A DNA stretch of 64,000 bases, taken from positions 3,906,001-3,970,000 of the forward strand of contig NC_071331.1 in NCBI RefSeq assembly GCF_010183535.1, given 5' to 3'. The number at the start of each line of letters is the position of its first letter. Position 1 is the stretch's first letter. Origin of the DNA: Caenorhabditis remanei (taxonomy: Eukaryota; Nematoda; Chromadorea; Rhabditida; Rhabditidae). This document shows, piece by piece, positions 45,064 to 56,470 of this stretch. A model generated the notes under the pieces. That model ran no database searches. It was not told where the DNA came from and saw nothing but the letters and a program-made list of their open reading frames with translations. The position numbers and the translations under genes are program-made.

Positions 45064-47885
45064 ATGGGTCACCCGGAGAAAACTGTTCATGACATTCGCA
45101 AGAAGGTAACTATTTTTTTAATTTAATTATTATTTTTCTGGTAACTTTGGCTCCTTTCAGCTCGTGGTGGTTGGTGATGGTGCCTGTGGGAAGACCTCTC
45201 TTTTGATCGTGTTTAGTAAGAACCAGTTTCCAGAAGCATACGTGCCGACGGTATTTGACACGGACTCGATTGATATAGAGGTCGATGGGAAATATGTGAG
45301 TCCAAACAATTTCTCCAAAAGTTATCAAAATGGTAGTAATTTTTATGGACTTTGAGAAACAGCATTAAAAGTTTTTATTTTCAAACAAATTTTATAATTG
45401 CAACGAAAAACGCCCGTTTTAACAGCCCTAGATTTTAGTACTATTTCCAAGAATCTGTAGTTTGAGTCCCTGTAAATTGTGAAAAACCAGCAAAAATCTT
45501 AATTTTTGGTAAATTTTTCGGCCGGAGTTTTGCCGTTTTTGGATTTTTCTCACAAACTTGTCACTGCAGGGGCAAAATTGTGTTTGAAATTCAAAAATTA
45601 TTTTGAACCCAATTTTGAACGAAGATTTGAAATTTATTTTTTTCCGAAAACGTCGAATTTTTGACTATCCGTCAGAATTCAATCATAACCTGATTATGCA
45701 TCAAAAATTGGTCTTTTTAATGTAATATTTCCAAAAATTCCAAAACTTTGGTAAAAAATAGGTATCTTTTCTCGAAGCGTCTTATCAGGGACAGTTGTCC
45801 GGATTCCGAAATTCTGGAATTTCGGGTTTTTTTTCATTCCGGTTCCGGATTCCGGATTCCGGTTTTTTGAGTTTCCCATTTGCGGTATCCGAAAGTTGAA
45901 ATTTCAGCGATTTTTTGAGCTTAAAAGACGACTACAGTACTTCTTTTCAGTTTTGGTTCTCAAAAGTAGTTTAAACTTTATTTTTCATTAAAAACACTCG
46001 AAATAATGACTTGGTCTTCGAATCATCGGGAATCCCGGATTCCGGATATCGGAAAATGTCATTCCGTACAATTATGCTGTCAGGACGGGCCGAAAATTTG
46101 GAAGTATAAAAATTTTAAATATATTAAGCAAAGAAATTTTTTGAGCATTTCCGTATTTTTGTAACACGCCCTCAGAAAAATATGAATATTGCATACAACT
46201 CATTTTGAAAACTGTCTGCAACAGTATGTTCACCGCTCTGCGTCTGGCTTTTTTCTTATCATCCCAAAATTTTCTGTTTCACAATATCAGTTTATTTTAT
46301 TTAGTCAGCAACATATAATTGTTTTGTATCGGCAAGAATCCAAATTCTTTTTTAGGTCCAACTAGACCTATGGGACACTGCTGGACAAGAGGACTACGAG
46401 AGGCTCCGCCCACTTTCCTACCCGGAAACTCATATCATTCTTATCTGTTTCTCAATCGACTTCCCTGATTCCCTGGAAAATGTCATTGAGAAATGGACCC
46501 CCGAGATCAAACACTTCTGCCCGAAAGTGCCGTTCTTACTGGTTGGAAATAAGAAAGATTTGAGGGACGATGAAGAGACGCTGAGAGAATTAGAGAAAAA
46601 AAGACAGGTACCTGTGAAGTATGAACAAGGAGTGGAAGTTGCTCAAAGGATTGGAGCAGTTGGGTATTTTGAGTGCTCCGCGAAGAGTAAGGAGGGAGTC
46701 AAGGAGGTGAGCATTTTTTGGGAAAAGTTTTTGGGAAAAATGTACTGTTCTTGGTTTGGGATATATGGAAATATGATCTGGAATGTCAGTCTGTATGCCG
46801 AAATTTCCAAAAAAAGAAAATCTGGACTGTTTCTATTTAAATCTATCACAAAAACTGTTTACACGTACTAATTTTGATACATCAAAATCGGAAACTCAAA
46901 TATGCAATTTCTAGAATTTTCGAGAATTTCGAAAATCGTGTGAATATTTTTTTCTCGAATGTGATTTTTGGCCTAACTAGGGAATGTTCCACACGTAATT
47001 GTGCCCTTCGAATTGGTACTTCTAGGTACTTCTCAACACACTGATTCAAAATATGCAATCAAATTTTGCAGAACACTTCACTGAACTGAATTAAATGAAT
47101 TTAAAATGATTTCTAGGGCAAAATGGCTTTTTCGAGACTGAAAACCTGTTTCAAACTAGATTTTTCATTTCTTCTGTCTAATTGAAGGATCTAGGATCTA
47201 GCATTCCCTAATAAATTTGTTGCAAATATAAACAAAACATAACAGTAAATGTTTTTCTCAAAGTTACCGCTCAATTCAATTTTTTTTTAATTTCTGCCCA
47301 AACTGTGATAATTGTGATCTTACTGCAAGATATTGAAAACGACCCAGTGAAACAGATAACTTTGTCTGGAAAAAAAAGCATACTTGCAAACCGGGCCGAA
47401 CGGGGCCGACGCGTAACTAGCTTCAAATTCATTATTATAATCTGAAAAATATACCAAACTGTAGATCTCGACGAGTTCTATGTCCGTGTCCTACTACGGG
47501 CCGGATGGCTATTTGTTAATGTGCCGCGGGCCGGGAAAAGGTGCCAAAAAACGCGAAAATTACCAAAAAACTCATTCCCGCGGCACATTAACGTTCGCAA
47601 GTATGGGAAAAAATGAGCAGTCTGAAACAGTTATCAGACGACATTTGAAAATCCAGATTGAATTTTTTTCTGTTTCAAATTGTTTACATATGAAGTTATA
47701 AAGATCATTTTGATAATTGATTCTCAAAAAGTTTTCTTATTTTCTAAAATTTTCAAGAGCATCCAGAAAATCTCAAAACGTTTTTTTTTAAACTTTGTTT
47801 AACTTTACAGATCTTCGATGTAGCGGTTCGAGAGACACTCCGAAAGCAGAAAAAGCCAAAACCACAATTTTGTAAAATTTTGTGA
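45064..47885 (+). CDS. Divergent Rho-family small GTPase
   Basis: Exons 45064-45105, 45161-45295, 46356-46706 and 47811-47885 encode 200 residues with all phases 0. A membrane-anchored GTP switch of the RhoA type is expected. Motifs: P-loop GDGACGKTS (about 19-27), T44 in [22 protein letters not shown], a Rho insert-helix region ([11 protein letters not shown]..) and a C-terminal basic stretch with CKIL, a geranylgeranylation-type CaaX box. All catalytic residues are retained. The effector loop is unusual: RhoA has ENYVAD, this protein DTDSID, replacing the residues equivalent to E40 and Y42 that contact effectors. A longer N-terminus (14 residues before LVVVGDG) is another difference. Introns 2 and 3 are about 1.1 kb. 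Probably a rapidly evolving paralog of rho-1 rather than its ortholog. Confidence 0.88.
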
Positions 47886-47896
47886 ATATTGAACTA

Positions 47897-49501
47897 ACAT
47901 GGAATGTACTCCGACTGCTCCCCCACAACTTGCGAGTTTATTGGCTCATTTGATAGATTCTGCGAAAAAAATGACCAATCCGGGAGCTTTTCCGGTGACT
48001 GGACCTATTTTTCAAGATATTGAGATTTTTAGAAAAAATTATTTTTGGAAAAAAAAATTTCTAATTTTTTTTCATTAATTTTTTTGTCTACAATGCAGCA
48101 TGGAGAGCAAATAGAAAACACATGTAGTAGATACATAATGTCTTCAGCTACAAAAAACTAAAATTTAAACTAAAAAAATTATTTCGAAAATGTTTGAATT
48201 TTTCTAAAAACTGAAGGCCTCCAAAAAAAACTTTTTTTTTAAACCATGAAGGTGTGAGTTTTCAACTTTGAAAAAAAAGAACAACTCATTTTGTGTATTT
48301 TTTTCAAAAAAAAATTGGGGGTACCCGCACTGAAAAAAGAAATACATTTTGTTGAAAATTTCGGTTTTTCAAGATTTTGATGGGTATAGAAAATATGACA
48401 TTTCTTCTGTTTAAGATCTGAAAACAATCTTTAATTCAAAAAAAAATTAACAACCACAGGCATGTAAAACCTGTATCAAAAAGTTTTAATGCTTTCTGAT
48501 CAGTTTTCAATTCGAGGCAGAGACTCATAAATTACATTTATTTCAAGTAGTGAAAACTTCAAACGTGCGGCACGTGCTTCAAACTTCAAATAAACGGTTT
48601 TTGTTTTACAAACACACTCAAAATAGAAGAATGAACAAATTCGGTCACTTTAAACGGAAATTTCAAATTTTAATTTTTCATGAAAATTTCATAAGGGGGG
48701 ACCACATGAAATTTTCATAAAAACGTAAAATTCAAAATTTTTGTTTAAAGTGACCGAATTTGTTAATTCATCTATTTTGAGTGTGTTTGTAAAACAAAAA
48801 CCGTTTATTTGATGTTTGAAGGACGTGCCGCACGTTTGAAGTTTTCACTACTTGAAATAAATGTAATTTATGAGTCTCTGCCTCGAATTGAAAACTGATC
48901 AGAAAGCATTAAAACTTTTTGATACAGGTTTTACATGCCTGTGGTTGTTAATTTTTTTTTGAATTAAAGATTGTTTTCAGATCTTAAACAGAAGAAATGT
49001 CATATTTTCTATACCCATCAAAATCTTGAAAAACCGAAATTTTCAACAAAATGTATTTCTTTTTTCAGTGCGGGTACCCCCAATTTTTTTTTGAAAAAAA
49101 TACACAAAATGAGTTGTTCTTTTTTTTCAAAGTTGAAAACTCACACCTTCATGGTTTAAAAAAAAAGTTTTTTTTGGAGGCCTTCAGTTTTTAGAAAAAT
49201 TCAAACATTTTCGAAATAATTTTTTTAGTTTAAATTTCAATTTTTTGTAGCTGAAGACATTATGTATCTATTACATGCATTTCCTATTTGCTCTACATGC
49301 TGCATTGTAGACAAAAAAATTAATGAAAAAAAATTAGAAATTTTTTTTTCCAAAAATAATTTTTTCTAAAAATCTCAATATCTTGAAAAATAGGTCCAGT
49401 CACCGGAAAAGCTCCCGGATTGGTCATTTTTTTCGCAGAATCTATCAAATGAGCCAATAAACTCGCAAGTTGTGGGGGAGCAGTCGGAGTACATTCCATG
49501 T
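47897..49501. mobile_element. 1.6-kb foldback element just after the Rho stop codon
   Basis: Two ~0.8-kb arms, near-perfect inverted copies centred at about 48700 (around ATTTCATAAGGGGGGACC), starting CATGGAATGTACTCC at each end. TAA flanks both sides (47894-47896 region and 49501-49503), a possible 3-bp duplication. The outer end of each arm holds a short inward frame starting MECTPTAPPQ, about 59 codons, with no known domain. It starts only 12 bp beyond the Rho stop, so the Rho 3' UTR must end at once or include a very long hairpin. Confidence 0.8.
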
Positions 49502-49602
49502 AAGCAAGTAATGAAATGAAAAATAAATATTTAAAAAAAAAGATTTTATGCTGTATTATTACCAAAATTTAAACATTTTCAAATAGAAAAACTTGTTAGT
49601 GA

Positions 49603-50252
49603 CACGGTCTCCTAGGATGATTTTAGGGGCAGATTACGTCATCAAACGTGGAATGTCACGAAAAATGAAAAATTACAGAAAATTCAGACGTGAGGGCTTT
49701 TTTGAACGGGGAATGAAGTGGTCATCCATTTTCTCGAGAACCAACGCGTTTTTCTAAAATTGGCTCACTCAGTTTTGTTCGAAACCGAGTTATAACAGCT
49801 ATTCCAGTTCTGACAAGAAAATAGTGTCAAAGCATAAAGTGATATAACTTGGCCAGTTAAGAAGCAAACACGTAATGAATGAGTGCAAATGGTAGCCAAT
49901 GAACATAAGAAAAAATTAGAGAGAATGGAGTTTTGATATATGCAAAATGAGGTCAGATATTTCAAAGTTGTTGAAAAAGTCAGGTGTTTTTAGTTGATTT
50001 TTCAACATAGGATAACTCAAAAGTTACTCAACAGAAAAACACAAAACATTATTGGTGGGTTCATAACACGGTTTCGAACAAAACTGTGTGACAGTTTTTT
50101 GAGATTTGCCCTGGTTCTCGAGAAAATGGATGATCACTTCATTCCCCGTTCAAAAAAGCCCTCACGTGTGAATTTTCAGTAATTTTTCATTTTTCGTGAC
50201 ATTCCACGTTTGATGACGTAATCTGCCCCTAAAATCGTCCCAGGAGACCGTG
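49603..50252. mobile_element. 650-bp foldback element with 5-bp target duplication
   Basis: Ends CACGGTCTCC..GGAGACCGTG, arms of roughly 180-200 bp with a few mismatches, A/T-rich middle. AGTGA flanks both ends (49598-49602 and 50253-50257). No coding capacity. Superfamily uncertain. Confidence 0.72.
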
Positions 50253-50257
50253 AGTGA

Positions 50258-51394
50258 AGCAGAAAAGCTTTCAATCTTTAGTATTCATTCAACTTCGAGG
50301 TTTCTTAAAGATTGAGCGCAACAGTAAACCCAAACTTTTTATTGTTTTCCCGAGTAACCTTAAATGCAATTTTTTTTTCGCTGTTTCATATCGTCAATTA
50401 ATAGATCATAACATTTTCTCTTAGATTAATACGATTTTTTTTTGTATATTCAAAATTGTTTGACTGATTCAACAATATCACTTTGTTTTTTTTATTTTTA
50501 CTGGTCTTGTTATAGGATTTACAGATTAGGCAGCTGCATAATGAATCTTTCATAAACAACCGCATGAAAAATGTTTTTTTCTATGTTCCAAAAAATGGTT
50601 GTTGGCAGACACTCAAAAATAAATTGATGCATTGCATGTCGACGCTATCTGTTTTATTCAACCTCAATTTCATAGTTTCTAAACAAACAGTAAAATTCTC
50701 TGTTTTATTACCTGAACTTTCAAAGACAAACAACAGTTGTGGATTAGCCTAAAAAAATGTAGTAGGTGGAAACTGAGATGACTTTTTGCTAGGAAGTCAA
50801 CGTAGTACAATGAAATATTTTCCAAATTGTTTATTATAATTATTGCAGCTTTAAGATTTTAAAATAATAGCGAGCAATATTCAGAGATGTGCAGGTTCTT
50901 TTAACTGTATTGTGAAACGAAAAAGTTGTTTTTTGAGTGGGTTGTTAATGTAAGCGCTATCAGTTGTGCATATTCCTAGAATTTCAGATAATTCGCAACA
51001 TGATTCATCTGGAAGAAGACTATTGAACACTCCAATATAATTAGTTGTCAAAGTGTATCAATTATATATGTTGGCACAAAAACACCATTAAACGAATCAT
51101 TGTAATTGTAAAGATTGTCATTTTAATAGGGAATTGCTTAATTAGTTGATGGGAATTGCTTAATTATTATAGTTGAAATTAGTTGATGACAAAGTTAATT
51201 AATGACAAAGTACTGAAACCGATAATGTATTCAAAAAATATTCGGTCTGAAAAAAACTATAAAGCTATTTTTTATAACGCAACTTATTTATTTAGAAAAC
51301 AAAACGCTAAGAAAACAAAAAAACGAATAAAGATAACAAAAAGAAGATAATTAGAACAGCGATTCAATCAAATCTTTAAATAAATAAAAAACAG
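50258..51394. other. Intergenic, no gene seen
   Basis: A/T-rich sequence between the foldback and the 3' end of the SET gene. Frames of up to 62 codons are A/T-driven and unsupported. The first ~30 bp before 51395 probably hold the SET gene 3' UTR (AATAAA-like TTTATT on the minus strand near 51376-51383). Confidence 0.5.
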
Positions 51395-54300
51395 TTATTT
51401 CTTGCCACCTCTGCCTCTTTTTACTTGTTGTAGTCTTGCAGTCTTTCTTGGCTTTTTGACGGCCGGTGCTCCAGAAACTCCATTTGTCGTTTTGTCCTTG
51501 AAAAAATTAAATTGAATACTAGTTTTGACCCAAAAAAGAAAGAATTTACCTTTAGCTGCTTGACAGCTGCTCGAGTGGGATGCATTGATTGTCCGATGAG
51601 TGCAATCGCATCCTGATCGCCCATAGAAATTTGTCGGGCTCTTGGTGGAGCACAGGCTGCAGGAGGTACAGATGGTCCTGGAGCCGATCGTCGAGGAGCA
51701 GCTGGACGGGAAGTTGGAGGAGGTGCGGGAAACGAGCTCGGAGCAGGACGACGCGTCGAAACTGTAGCCACAAGGGAACACGCCTGACTCGCACGTCTTC
51801 GTCGAGTAGTCGGAAGATTGACGACTACTGAAGCAGTAGGAGCTCCGGGAGGCGCAGGAGCTGAATCCACATTGGTGGCAGCTAGAGCTTCATTATTCTC
51901 TCGTTTGCAACTACGTGCATACGCTGCTTGTTCCTGACGTTGGGCTTTTCTATTCCTCCTTCCGGCTGGTGGGGCAACAGGAGCATTGCGGATAGTTGGA
52001 GGAGCAGGTGCACTTCTGGCAGTCGGACGGGTGTGACAGGTGTGACGATCGGTTATTGGCGACGTGATAGAGTTTCCAGATCGTGCGTTCTGAAAATAGG
52101 GATGGGTTAATTATGCATTAAAATTTCCTGTTTCGACATCATAACAGAAGTCACTCTCTAGGGACATCACTGATAGTCCGATAACTATTGGCGTAAAGTG
52201 CATAAAAACTTACCTGGTCTCTAGCTACTGTGGCTCCTGTTGTCTTCTTGGCGACTTGACAGTGCATTCTGGTCCGTGAAGCAGGTGCAACAATCACTGG
52301 AACAACAACCTGGACTGGCTCCGTGAGATCGAGAGCTGCTGCTCGTCCATTTCCAGCAGATCGAAGACGTCTTCTTGTTGGCGGAGCAGGTGTAGCTACG
52401 TCTACTGGAGCTAGAGCCTCCTCTGGTTCATAAGCTGCTGCTTCTGGAGTATCCATCGGTTCTGGAGCATCCATCGTTTCTGGTGCCGTTTCTGGTTCCG
52501 CATTCTGAAAGTTTACATGAGTAAGCTGCGACGTGGAAATTTCGGGAACTTTGAAATCAAAATTATGAAAAAAAAGCTTACTTCTAAACTTGTTGATGAT
52601 GAGGAAGCGGCATCATTTGGTGGTGACACGGCTCTCAACGATCTGGGTTCTCGTGGATCATTCACGGCTGGAGCATCTCCAGATGTGGAAGTGTCCCGGC
52701 GGAGAGGATCCTCGATGAAAATTACGTTCTGAGCGACAGGATTTGGAGTAGTCGTTGGTACTTGAGGAGTGACGGGAAGGTTCTGAAAAATTTTGTTTAA
52801 ATTTTTTTGATTCTGCTAAATTTTCTGTTTTCTACGGGCTCCTAGTAACCAGAACTGCAAAATTTCGGGTCGAAAAAGTTGCGACCCGGCCCGGCTTTTC
52901 AAAACTGCGAAAACTCACTTCCTCATTTTCACGACGGTTCCCATTTTCACGATTCAAAGATCCCTGGATTTCAGAGTCCCGTAGAACCGCTGGAGCTTTC
53001 GGCGCTTCTGGAGAGGGGCGAGCTGAGGCATCGGATGACGACGATCCTGGAGATTTTATCGATTCTGGCTTTCGTGGGACAATGATTTCGATTTCCTCAT
53101 CGGAATCCGTGAGAGTGACGACAGTTGAGTAAGCAGTCTGGTAGGAAAAAAATCAGTTCATAACCACCAGACGAAATTCTCTTACCGAATTCTCTTTCTG
53201 CGCCTTTCTCAATAATCGCTCCTTTTCCAATGGGCAGTCTTCCGGATTCGCTTGATGGTAAAGGCATTTCAATTGGTCTTTGAAGTCCTGGCAGTCCGCC
53301 TCAAGAGGCAATGTTACTTCTTCGCCACTCTTCATTGGTTGCAGAGCTTCCACCATCAAATGAAGTTCGGTTCCATAGAGATGGACGAGCCGGCAAGTCG
53401 GCTGGCAGGACCGTCGGATGTATCTTCCGACGGTCTCCTGTTTCCACACCGCCATGCAGATCGGTTCGTTTCCTGCTCCCAATCTGATGTCTTTGTAGAG
53501 ATAATGGGAATTTTCTCCCTCCATTAGCGATCTATCCTTGACTTGGGACTCCAGATAGATTTCACCCGTAATCTCCAGTATCCACTCGCCCTTTCCAATA
53601 TCTTCCTTGACCATGACTCCTCGGGTCTTATCACTTTCATCGTTGAATCTGGTCTTTTGCTGTTTTCGGAAGGCCAAAACTCTCTCCAGATCGCCAGCTG
53701 GGCGTTCAGCGACGAGTTGGGGCTGGAGCAATCCTTTGACAATGGGGGTGTACACGTTGACGGCATTTTTGAGAACAGTGTATAACGCACTCTTTTCATT
53801 ATCGTTCGGCATCTGAAATTAGGAAATTATTGAATGGAGACTTGATATCATGGAGTCAGTTTGGAGTTGTAGGACGTGACCTATATCATTGGAAAGCCAA
53901 GAAAACGCTGATTCCAAAAATATATCCAATTTTTGCCTCGAGGTCTGATATTCGAGAAAAATAAAGTTGAAGTTTGAAAATAAACCTTTTTAGGGTTAAA
54001 TCTTGAAGCCTAAAGCACCAGGTACCTTGAAACGTACAGTAGCGATCATGGGTGAGTACACCTGCATACTTTCATATGTATCTCAGCTGAAACAAGTCCG
54101 TTTTGCGTAAATTTTTTTTCAAAGATAGCTGAAACATTCAGCAATACGACAATCAGTTTTTTGAAATAGTTCCAATTGTGATTTTTTTTTTGATAATCGA
54201 TTTTTCCTGATCATGATTTAAAAATTCGAAAAAAAAACTTTTATTTTTCTCTTGGAGTTATTGAGTTTTTAATGTAAAAATGTTGGAAAACACTCAAATA

Positions 54301-55931
54301 AACAAAAAATGATGTTGAATCGGCATTCTACGTTTTAAGCATCGTGCCACAGCTCCAGAAGTCAAAAGTGTCGCCCTCGGGAAAATCATCATAACTCATC
54401 AAGAAATGCTTCAAATTAGTTGAAACATGTACGAAAAGATGTGTCTTGAACTTTTCTACGAACAAACATCAAAAAATTACATTTTTAGAAAAAATAATTT
54501 TTCTTATTTTTTTCACTCAAAATTTTTTTGATTCCCATTTTTTCCTAATTTTCTGGCTATAAAACGAACAAAGAATGCAGAAATGTGTTTGATTATGTGT
54601 GAAAAAACAGTTTGTAACCAGTTTTTCAAAAGTATATTCGTTTTATAGCCAGAAACTATCGAAAATTAGGAAAAAATGGGAATCAAAAAAATTTTGAGTG
54701 AAAAAAATAAGAAAAATTATTTTTTCTAAAAATGTAATTTTTTGATGTTTGTTCGTAGAAAAGTTCAAGACACATCTTTTCGTACATGTTTCAACTAATT
54801 TGAAGCATTTCTTGATGAGTTATGATGATTTTCCCGAGGGCGACACTTTTGACTTCTGGAGCTGTGGCACGATGCTTAAAACGTAGAATGCCGATTCAAC
54901 ATTATTTTTTGTTTATTTGAGTGTTTTCCAACATTTTTACATTAAAAACTCAATAACTCCAAGAAAAAAATAAAAAGTTTTTTTTTCGAATTTTCAAATC
55001 ATAATCAGGAAAAATCGATTATCAAAAAAAATCACAATTGGAACTATTTCAAAAAACTGATTGTCGTATTGCTGAATGTTTCAACTATCTTTGAAAAAAA
55101 AGTTTACGCAAAACGGACTTGTTTCAGCTGAGATACATATGAAAGTATGCAGGTGTACTCACCCATGATCGCTACTGTAGTTCATTTAAAAAATCCAGTC
55201 AAGATTGTCAAAATCATATTAATACCTTAAAGGGGGACTGCGGTATTCCAAAAATTGAGATTTTTGATATGAATCAACTCAGAATTTTGTAGAAAAGAGA
55301 AAAGTCTCTTGGAGCCAGGTCCGAAAACTCATCTGAAACGAACGAGTTATGAGGCCTCAAAGTGTCAAAAAAGGGCCTCTCGCCGTGAACATTTGCCTTA
55401 TATGAATTTCAAAATTTTTTCATGTTCCGGCGAGAGAATTTTACTTTGAAAATAAGGCAAATCTTCACGACGAGAGGCCCTTTTTTGACACTTTGAGACA
55501 TCATAACTCGTTTTAGACTAATTTTCGGACCTGGCTCCAAGAGATTCTTCTCTTTTCTACAAAATTCTGGGTCGATCCTTATCAAAAAATCTCAATTTTT
55601 GGAATACCGCAGTCCCCCTTGAAGATTAGGTTGAGTTTTCAGTTTTTTGTTCAAAAAGTTTGTCAAAAAATTATACTTTTGAGTCAAAGGCTGGACCAAA
55701 AACACAAACTTTGTGTCTATCTGTATGTCGGTGTGTCCGAATGTCCAAAAATTCCAAAACAGTGCCAGAAAGTTACAAAGATTTGAAATTTTTTTTTAAG
55801 TTGCACAAATTTTTTCGCGTGTCACAAAACTGACTCTATGACTTTTCCTAGTTAGATATAAATTAACTTACCGTGCGAACTCGCACTTTGCCGCTTTTCG
55901 TGGTGTATTGCATCATCTTGTTCGCAGACAT
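51395..55931 (-). CDS. MLL5/SETD5-type SET-domain protein
   Basis: Seven exons on the minus strand: 55931-55872, 53812-53186, 53137-52919, 52782-52582, 52504-52214, 52089-51550 and 51496-51395. All are phase 0 and give 679 residues. The SET domain lies at about residues 75-220: RGVMVKEDIGKGEWILEI, GRYIRRSCQPTC (compare RFIRRSCTPN in MLL5) and GEEVTLPLEADC with a post-SET Cys pair. RSCxPxC instead of NHSCxPN is the mark of the MLL5/SETD5 (nematode SET-9/SET-26) group, often of low or absent methyltransferase activity. No PHD finger is present, unlike SET-9/SET-26. The tail is Ala/Pro/Ser-rich with SUMO-interaction-like EIEIIVP and NVIFIEDP and ends basic (KRGRGGKK). Predicted nuclear chromatin reader or scaffold. 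Confidence 0.85.
54037..55177. mobile_element. 1.14-kb foldback in SET intron 1, TA-flanked
   Basis: Ends CAGTAGCGATCATGGG..CCCATGATCGCTACTG with TA on both sides (54035-54036 and 55178-55179), as for Tc1/mariner-related MITEs. The arms are ~530 bp with scattered mismatches, and the loop is about 75 bp near 54575-54645. Non-coding. Confidence 0.78.
55230..55620. mobile_element. 391-bp foldback in SET intron 1
   Basis: Ends AAGGGGGACTGCGG..CCGCAGTCCCCCTT. The arms pair over most of the length with several mismatches around a loop near 55395-55440. No clear target duplication is visible. Non-coding. Confidence 0.72.
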
Positions 55932-55967
55932 TTTTCTTCAATGAGCTCGTGGAAATACGTAAGTTCT
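55932..55967 (-). promoter_or_regulatory. Probable trans-splice acceptor and short 5' UTR of SET gene
   Basis: On the minus strand CTTTTTTTCAG ends at 55966, 35 nt before the ATG at 55931. This is the usual position for a spliced-leader acceptor in nematodes, though a short 5' UTR intron would look the same. Confidence 0.55.
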
Positions 55968-56470
55968 GAAAAAAAGAAATCAATTAGAAAGAATAAAACG
56001 TTGAAGAGAAATAGACGGCAGAACATACATTCAAAAAAGAAGAGAAACTAATTGAAAGATAAGAATCGGGTTGGCGGGAGAGACGGACACCCATACCTCT
56101 TTTTTCTCTAACCGTCTCTATTACATCACACACTGTCTAACCGCCCAAGGCACCACCGATCTGTCGCGGAAACAGTTTTATGTGAGGGGTGTCTTGCGCC
56201 CAGCGCGTCGAGGAGGAGGGGGGCAGTGACTTTTTCGACCACACACGAAGGTTGGCATCGTGCCAAGATGAGGGGACAAGAGAGAGCATCGTGGGTTCCG
56301 CATAGGATCAAGGTTTCAGCGGCGGCTAATCAAAAAGGGTTATAAGGATTTCGAAAAATCTCTGAATACTTGTTAGGACTGGGCCTTGTCAAAAATGTTC
56401 ACATTTTCATTGAAAAAGTGAAACAATGTCAAAAAAACGCCTCTTTCTCTGCTCTGCAAAAATACATATA
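55968..56470. other. Intergenic, upstream of SET gene
   Basis: About 500 bp with higher G+C around 56140-56320. No gene or repeat recognised; likely contains the SET gene promoter. Confidence 0.4.

Larger units (their letters stand above)
53813..55871 (-). other. Intron 1 of the SET gene, loaded with foldbacks
   Basis: 2,059 bp against 47-325 bp for the other introns; most of the length is two inverted-repeat elements (54037-55177 and 55230-55620). The intron has a normal GTAAGT donor and TTTCAG acceptor. Confidence 0.8.

Noticed and set aside
48239..49159. Two identical 62-codon frames (MFSDLKQKKC..)
   Set aside because: They are mirror images within the foldback element at 47897-49501, made of A/T-rich arm sequence; not evidence of a gene.
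53252..53816. Plus-strand frames opposite the SET exon
   Set aside because: Shadows of the minus-strand SET exon, whose motifs and splice phases are convincing.
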